Origin: Gammaproteobacteria bacterium
GTDB taxonomy: Bacteria > Pseudomonadota > Gammaproteobacteria > SZUA-229
Reading direction: 5' to 3'
NCBI GenBank assembly: GCA_030641945.1
Contig: DAOWLL010000034.1
Location: forward strand, 1 to 9,895
Length of the DNA stretch: 9,895 nt
The notes beneath the pieces are model-generated. The model had not been told where the DNA came from, searched no databases, and was given only the letters and a program-made list of their open reading frames with translations. Below, one piece after another: positions 5,270-9,895 of this stretch. The translations under genes were made by a program, and so were the position numbers. Position 1 is the first letter of the stretch, and each line of letters begins with the position of its first letter.

Positions 5270-5331
5270 CGGGTCAGAGAATAATTAATTCTAATATTAG
5301 AAACAATTGTTTTCTGACCCGAATGGCACTT
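5260..5331. repeat. 72-bp nearly perfect palindrome
   Basis: AAGTGCCATTCGGGTCAGA (5260-5278) is the exact reverse complement of 5313-5331. The middle is also symmetric: TTCTAATATTAGAA (5289-5302) is a perfect palindrome with the same centre (between 5295 and 5296). Only positions 5279, 5282, 5287 and 5288 break the symmetry, and two of these would be G-U pairs in RNA. The right end of the MITE-like element (5251-5269) overlaps its left arm. Such DNA could extrude a cruciform, or form a long RNA hairpin if transcribed. Confidence 0.85.
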
Positions 5332-5458
5332 CGGGGATATGTTATATGATGTGGATTTCACAGCTGAACAGCTTCCAGTCCGACGGTTTGATACTGGTAA
5401 ATAGCAAAGAATCTTAATACAATCAATCCAGATTCAATCATCACATTGAAGAAATATT
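5332..5458 (+). other. Leader region of the efflux operon
   Basis: A short stretch between the palindrome and the adaptor start. It has no clear promoter: TTGATA (5388-5393) lacks a well-spaced -10. Two tiny frames exist, ATG 5346 to TAA 5415-5417 (23 residues, after GGGGAT at 5333-5338) and ATG 5339 to TAG 5402-5404 (21 residues, ending PVRRFDTGK). Either could be a leader peptide or a relic of a lost gene. Neither can be supported beyond its reading frame. Confidence 0.3.
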
Positions 5459-6565
5459 ATGCCTAAGATAGCCAAGCCTGTTTACGTTCTGTGCATGATG
5501 GTACTCGTCACTGCCTGTGATGAAAAACAAAAATTACAAACGGAAGCCCCCCTGCGTCCTGTCCGCACCATCGTCGCTTCTGCTGCCGACGGTCTCACCG
5601 GCAGAGACTTTCCCGGTGTTGTCATCGCGCAGAACAGAGCTGACCTGTCATTCAGGGTTGCCGGAAAATTAAAAGAGCTGCTCATCAACGAAGGCGATGA
5701 CGTTGCTAAGGGGCAGATAATCGCCCGACTGGATCAAACGGATTTCAAGATTGAACTGGAAGACAAAAAGGCAAGTTACGTAACAGCCAAGGCTAATTTC
5801 ACACGTACAGCCAGGCTCGTTGAACCCGGCCATATCTCACAAAGCGATTTCGACCAGATAAAAGCCACCTATGGCACAGCGACGGCACACCTGAAAGCAG
5901 CTGAACAGAACCTTGTCTACACAGAATTAACAGTACCCTTTGATGGCAGCATCACCAAGATCTATGTAGACAATTTTGAAGAGGTTGTAGCAAAAGGAAA
6001 AATTGCCACTGTGCAGGACCTCAATTCGATGGAGGTCGAAATCGATGTTCCCGAATCCTTGATGATCCACGTCAGGCGCGGGGAAAATAAACGGAAAATA
6101 CACGCCATTTTCGATGCCATCAAAGATAAAAAATTTGAGTTAACATTTCGTGAGGTTTCCGCCCAGGCAGATGAAACGACACACGCTTATAAAGTCAGGC
6201 TCAGCCTGCCGCCGATCAAAGACTACACCATTCTTCCGGGCATGACTGCAACAGTTGTCGCCGACAGCGTACCTACCGTTGATGGCAGTGGAAATGTAAA
6301 TGACATAATCATTCCGTCACATGCGGTACTGGAAGATAACAAGGGCCGTTTCGTTTATACCGCCGAACCCGAGTCACCAACATCGACAACCGCTGTCATA
6401 CACCGTCGAAACGTCACTACTTCCCGTCTGACAAACAGCGGCTTGATGATCACCTCAGGCCTCAACAAAAATGACCTGGTAGTCACAGCAGGCATGAGCA
6501 AGATGCAGGAAGGCCTGAGAGTAAGGTTGATGGTAGATCCTGATCTTATAGGACAGGAACATTGA
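5459..6565 (+). CDS. RND efflux pump periplasmic adaptor lipoprotein (HlyD/MFP family)
   Basis: A 368-residue adaptor. The N-terminus is a lipoprotein signal ending in the lipobox LVTAC, with Cys20 to be lipidated, so it should be anchored in the inner membrane facing the periplasm. The order is typical: first lipoyl half-motif with SFRVAGKLKELLINEGDDV (64-82) and KGQIIARLDQTDF (84-96), an alpha-helical hairpin (~97-150), second lipoyl half TVPFDGSITKIYVDNFEEV (158-176), beta-barrel (~185-270) and membrane-proximal domain (~275-360). It would bridge the permease encoded next and an outer-membrane TolC-type channel, which is not in this window. ATG 5459 has only a weak GAAGAA ribosome site. 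The stop codon overlaps the permease start (TTGA), indicating a translationally coupled operon. Substrate is unknown. Confidence 0.92.
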   Translation: MPKIAKPVYVLCMMVLVTACDEKQKLQTEAPLRPVRTIVASAADGLTGRDFPGVVIAQNRADLSFRVAGKLKELLINEGDDVAKGQIIARLDQTDFKIELEDKKASYVTAKANFTRTARLVEPGHISQSDFDQIKATYGTATAHLKAAEQNLVYTELTVPFDGSITKIYVDNFEEVVAKGKIATVQDLNSMEVEIDVPESLMIHVRRGENKRKIHAIFDAIKDKKFELTFREVSAQADETTHAYKVRLSLPPIKDYTILPGMTATVVADSVPTVDGSGNVNDIIIPSHAVLEDNKGRFVYTAEPESPTSTTAVIHRRNVTTSRLTNSGLMITSGLNKNDLVVTAGMSKMQEGLRVRLMVDPDLIGQEH

Positions 6566-9500
6566 ATATAACTGCCATTGCTCTCAGGAACAATCGCACC
6601 ACGATCGTTCTGATGCTGGTTATCCTGCTGGCTGGTTTTCAATCATACCTGAATATGCCCAGGGCTTATGATCCCGGCTTCATTATCCGTGCGGCGCAGG
6701 TCGTCACCTATTTTCCCGGCGCCAGTCCGGAACGTGTTGAACAGCTGGTCTCGGATAAAATTGAAAAAGTTGTACAGGAAATACCCGAACTCGATTTTGT
6801 CACCAGTGAGTCACGCACCGGTGTTTCCATCATTCTGGTTAATATCAAGGAAAGTTACAAAAACATGCGGCCTATCTGGGACAGCCTGCGCAGGAAAATT
6901 GATGATGTAAAGGAGGAATTGCCCGACGGCATCATCGGTCCTGAAGTCAATGATGAGTTCGGTGATGTTTTCGGCATCGTCATGACGCTGACCGGTGAAG
7001 GTTACAGCTATGCTGAATTAAAAGATATTGCAGACGATACCCGCGACCAGTTTCTTTACCTGGAAGACGTTGCCAAGGTTGAAATTCTCGGTGCGCAGGA
7101 AGAGCGTATTTTTGTTGAATACAGCAATACGCAGCTTTCCAAACTCAACCTTTCTCCTTCACAGTTGCTGCAGATGTTAAGCGGCCGCAACATCATCATA
7201 CCCGGCGGTTCAATAAAAATCGGCACTGAACGTATCGAACTCGAACCCAGTGGCAATTTCCGCTCTGTAGAAGAAGTTAAGAAAACGGTCATCACATTGC
7301 CCGGCAGTAATGAAATTCTGTACCTCAGTGACATTGCTGATATCAAACGCGGCTACGTTGATCCGCCCGTCACTATGGTTCATTCTTCCGGCACCAAGGC
7401 GCTCGGCCTCGCCATCTCCATGCGTGAAGGCGGCAACAATATAGAGCTGGGAGAAAAAGTTAAAGAAACATTGAGTCGTATAAAAAGCTCATACCCTTAC
7501 GGTGTTGAATTCGAAGTCATCAATTTCTCACCCAGAGAAGTACAAAACAAAGTTAACAGTTTTGCGACAAACCTGGTACAGGCCATCCTGGTTGTTGCTG
7601 CCGTGATGCTGATTAGTCTTGGTTTGCGTACCGGTCTTATCGTTGCCTTCCTGATTCCTGCCAGCATGGTCATGGCGATGTTGATGATGTCCTTTTTCAA
7701 TATCGGCCTGGACCAGATCTCTCTGGCGGCGTTGATCATAGCTCTCGGCATGCTGGTAGATAACGGTATCGTTATGACGGAGAGCATCATGGTCTCAATG
7801 TCGAATGGCAAACAACCCGTCGATGCGGCTATCGAATCAGCCAATGAATTACGCGTACCATTATTGACGTCGTCATTGACGACTGCCGCTGCGTTTTTGC
7901 CTATCTTTCTCGCTGAGTCGAATGTCGGCGAGTTCACCGCATCGCTGTTCAAGGTTGTCACCATCACTCTGCTCTGCTCATGGCTGCTGTCCTTAACGGT
8001 CATCCCGCTATTATGTGTGTCCTTTCTGAAAGTGAAACAGCAATCAACAGATTATGACAGCCGTTTTTACAATGGTTACCGTAGTTTTTTAACCGTTTTA
8101 CTCCGCTTCAGAATAAGCACGCTGGTATTCGCGGTACTGCTGTTCGCCACTGCAATATACGGCCTGAGATACGTACCCAATATATTTTTCCCACCTTCAG
8201 ACCGGCTGTATTTTACGGTTGAACTGACCCTGCCACTGGGTACGGCTATCGAGACCACCGAAGCCGTTGCTGCCCGTTTCGAAGATTTTATCGGCAAAGA
8301 GTTGACTGTCGATGCCATTGCTGGTGAAGAAACTGATCAACAGGGTGTGACCAGTTGGATAAGTTATATCGGCTCAGGCGGCACACGTTTTGTGTTATCT
8401 CACAACCCCGAACCACCCGGCAGTAACTATGCGCTGCTGGTGTTGAATACTACCAGCAGTGAAGTCATCGATGAGTTGATAGTGCGGTTGAACGACTATG
8501 CATTTGATCACTACCCGGATGTATTGATAAAGGCGCAGCGTATCAGCAGTGCTGCACCCGTAAAAAACCCGGTCGAAGTCCGGCTTTACGGAAATGATAC
8601 AGACGCCTTATTTGACATCATGGAAGATGTAAAAAATGAGATGAGTAATATTGATGGCCTGCAGAATATTACAGATGACTGGGGACAGCGGATCAAAAAA
8701 CTCGTAGTGGAAATAAATCAGCAACGTGCGCTGCGAGCAGGTGTAAGCAATGAAGATATTGCGATCTCTCTGCAGTCAGGCCTGAGCGGACTGGAACTGA
8801 CGCAATACCGTGAAGATGACAAAGTGATACCCGTCGTGTTTCGTTCTGTTGAAGCTGACCGGCATGACATAAGAAAGTTACAGTCGTTAACCATCTACTC
8901 GCAGGCAAAAGGCACGGCGATACCCTTAACGCAGGTTGCTGATATCGATATCGTCTGGGAACCGGCGAAAATATTACGTCGTGACCGTCTCAAAGCGATC
9001 ACCGTCGGCGCCCAGATAAAGCCGGGGTTTACCGCGGCCGAAGGTTTCAAGGCATTAAAGCCCGGGTTGGAAAAATCATCTGTTCACTGGCCGTTCGGCT
9101 TTCGTTATGAGCTGGGTGGTGATGCCGAATCATCACAAAAAGGTAACCAGTCGATCGCTGATAAACTTCCGATTGCGGTATTTATCATCCTGTTCTTACT
9201 GGTCGCGCAATTTAATTCTATCCGCAAGTCGATCATCATCCTCGCCACTATTCCTCTGGGCCTGATCGGGGTAACCGCAGGGTTGTTGCTGGGACAATCG
9301 TTCTTTGGCTTCATGACCCTGCTCGGCATAATTTCACTGGCCGGCATCGTCATAAACAATGCAATCGTGCTGCTGGAACGCATTCAGCTTGAGATGGATG
9401 AGCTCGGCCTGCCGCCTTACGAAGCAATCATATCGGGTGCACAAAAGCGTTTTCGGCCTATATTACTGACCACGGCAACAACCGTACTCGGCTTGATACC

Positions 9501-9642
9501 GCTATATCTTGGCGGCGGTGAGATGTGGGAACCGATGGCGATCGCTATTATGGCCGGCCTGTTATTTTCAACCCTGTTAACCTTGGGTGTTGTCCCCGTA
9601 CTGTACGCAACATTATTTAAGGTAAGATCCACAAACAACTGA
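6562..9642 (+). CDS. RND efflux transporter permease subunit (AcrB/HAE superfamily)
   Basis: A 1026-residue inner-membrane pump protein of normal length. It has the two-fold RND layout: TM1 (~11-30), periplasmic porter domain 1 (with FPGASPERVEQLVSDKIE, 51-68), TM2-TM6 (~335-490), TM7 (~518-536), porter domain 2 (~545-865), and TM8-TM12 (~868-1022). TM4 carries ALGMLVDNGIVMTES (394-408); Asp400 matches the essential AcrB Asp407, but the second Asp is Asn401. TM10 reads AGIVINNAIVLLER (927-940), with Asn932 where AcrB has the relay Lys940. These changes are shared with other divergent RND branches, so the pump is probably functional. The TTG start at 6562 overlaps the adaptor stop by 4 nt, has AGGA at 6550-6553, and gives the family-standard N-terminus (MNITAIALRNNRTTIVLMLV). 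Proton-driven export of drugs, lipids or metabolites is expected; substrate unknown. Confidence 0.95.
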   Translation: MNITAIALRNNRTTIVLMLVILLAGFQSYLNMPRAYDPGFIIRAAQVVTYFPGASPERVEQLVSDKIEKVVQEIPELDFVTSESRTGVSIILVNIKESYKNMRPIWDSLRRKIDDVKEELPDGIIGPEVNDEFGDVFGIVMTLTGEGYSYAELKDIADDTRDQFLYLEDVAKVEILGAQEERIFVEYSNTQLSKLNLSPSQLLQMLSGRNIIIPGGSIKIGTERIELEPSGNFRSVEEVKKTVITLPGSNEILYLSDIADIKRGYVDPPVTMVHSSGTKALGLAISMREGGNNIELGEKVKETLSRIKSSYPYGVEFEVINFSPREVQNKVNSFATNLVQAILVVAAVMLISLGLRTGLIVAFLIPASMVMAMLMMSFFNIGLDQISLAALIIALGMLVDNGIVMTESIMVSMSNGKQPVDAAIESANELRVPLLTSSLTTAAAFLPIFLAESNVGEFTASLFKVVTITLLCSWLLSLTVIPLLCVSFLKVKQQSTDYDSRFYNGYRSFLTVLLRFRISTLVFAVLLFATAIYGLRYVPNIFFPPSDRLYFTVELTLPLGTAIETTEAVAARFEDFIGKELTVDAIAGEETDQQGVTSWISYIGSGGTRFVLSHNPEPPGSNYALLVLNTTSSEVIDELIVRLNDYAFDHYPDVLIKAQRISSAAPVKNPVEVRLYGNDTDALFDIMEDVKNEMSNIDGLQNITDDWGQRIKKLVVEINQQRALRAGVSNEDIAISLQSGLSGLELTQYREDDKVIPVVFRSVEADRHDIRKLQSLTIYSQAKGTAIPLTQVADIDIVWEPAKILRRDRLKAITVGAQIKPGFTAAEGFKALKPGLEKSSVHWPFGFRYELGGDAESSQKGNQSIADKLPIAVFIILFLLVAQFNSIRKSIIILATIPLGLIGVTAGLLLGQSFFGFMTLLGIISLAGIVINNAIVLLERIQLEMDELGLPPYEAIISGAQKRFRPILLTTATTVLGLIPLYLGGGEMWEPMAIAIMAGLLFSTLLTLGVVPVLYATLFKVRSTNN

Positions 9643-9755
9643 ACATATCTCTATGTCGCTGCCGGAAGGCTTACCTGATGAAGAATAATCATACCGAGGT
9701 ACGACTGACAGCATCGGCGATGTCTTGATGTTGGCATACTGGAAGATCCAGCTTT
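9643..9755. other. Non-coding DNA after the efflux operon
   Basis: No gene, strong terminator hairpin or RNA gene was recognised here. The only stem, GCC-GGAA-GGC (9662-9671), is too short for a terminator. No outer-membrane channel gene follows within the window. Confidence 0.5.
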
Positions 9756-9895
9756 AGCCCGCATTTCTCACCAGGATTTGGAATTTTGGGGCAAGCTGGC
9801 AAAGCAGGTTGGACGATCGCCCGCGGATGCATAACCATAGCTATGGATTAAGGGGGATCGTCCAGGATGCGACGCCAGCTTGTTCCAAAAACCAA
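9756..9895. repeat. Long imperfect palindromic element cut by the window end
   Basis: Starting near TTGG (9778-9781), the sequence pairs with its own complement up to CCAA (9892-9895). Matched arms include CAAGCTGGC (9792-9800) with GCCAGCTTG (9874-9882), and GGACGATC (9811-9818) with GATCGTCC (9856-9863). A perfect CCATAGCTATGG (9835-9846) lies in the loop. Just outside the left arm is AGCCCGCATTTCTCACCAGG (9756-9775), which looks like a transposon terminal repeat. Its partner would lie just beyond the window. No coding frame is present, so this is best read as a MITE or IS-derived palindrome. Confidence 0.65.

Noticed and set aside
5388..5420. TTGATA ... TAATAC as a promoter for the efflux operon
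   Set aside because: The spacer is 21 nt, too long for a sigma-70 promoter, and alternative -10 boxes are poor.
6910..6921. AAGGAGG followed by TTG inside the RND permease gene as an internal start
   Set aside because: The spacing is only 2 nt and it falls within the conserved porter domain; it is simply Lys-Glu-Glu codons.

Overview
The window looks like chromosome from a gammaproteobacterium. The evidence is indirect: the gene families present, a lipoprotein-type RND adaptor next to an RND pump permease, and dispersed intergenic repeats of a kind common in that group. No rRNA, tRNA or CRISPR array was seen, so the taxonomic call is an inference.

Layout. (1) 16-624: a membrane-anchored protein resembling phospholipase A2. 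(2) About 625-1850: an AT-rich accessory patch. It holds a dead, truncated REP-associated (Y1/HUH) transposase, a complete HigB-HigA type toxin-antitoxin pair, and GC-rich hairpins. Directly after the patch is what looks like the last ~40 codons of a CorA-family magnesium channel gene, so the patch seems to have replaced the 5' part of corA. (3) 1972-3087: an AI-2E family transporter, probably once co-transcribed with corA. (4) 3088-3691: a gene-free block of dispersed repeats between two convergent genes, with three copies of a 22-bp hairpin unit and a diverged direct duplication of ~160 bp. (5) 3692-5047, minus strand: an acyltransferase of the CoA-dependent (BAHD/condensation-like) superfamily with an HxxxDG motif. 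(6) 5048-5458: a nested repeat cluster. A 186-bp MITE-like element with 19-bp perfect inverted ends sits at the edge of a long, nearly perfect palindrome and is flanked by a 12-bp direct repeat. (7) 5459-9642: a two-gene RND efflux operon, adaptor lipoprotein then inner-membrane permease, with a 4-nt start/stop overlap. (8) 9643-9895: noncoding DNA ending in a long imperfect hairpin cut off by the window edge, probably half of another palindromic element.

How the parts work together. The adaptor and permease should form an efflux pump with an outer-membrane channel encoded elsewhere. HigB and HigA form a self-contained toxin-antitoxin unit. The other genes have no evident pathway link. The main interest is in the mobile and repeat structures: a decayed transposase whose family mobilises palindromes, several unrelated palindromic elements, and visible traces of insertion and gene disruption. 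I did not find a convincing wholly new multi-gene system.
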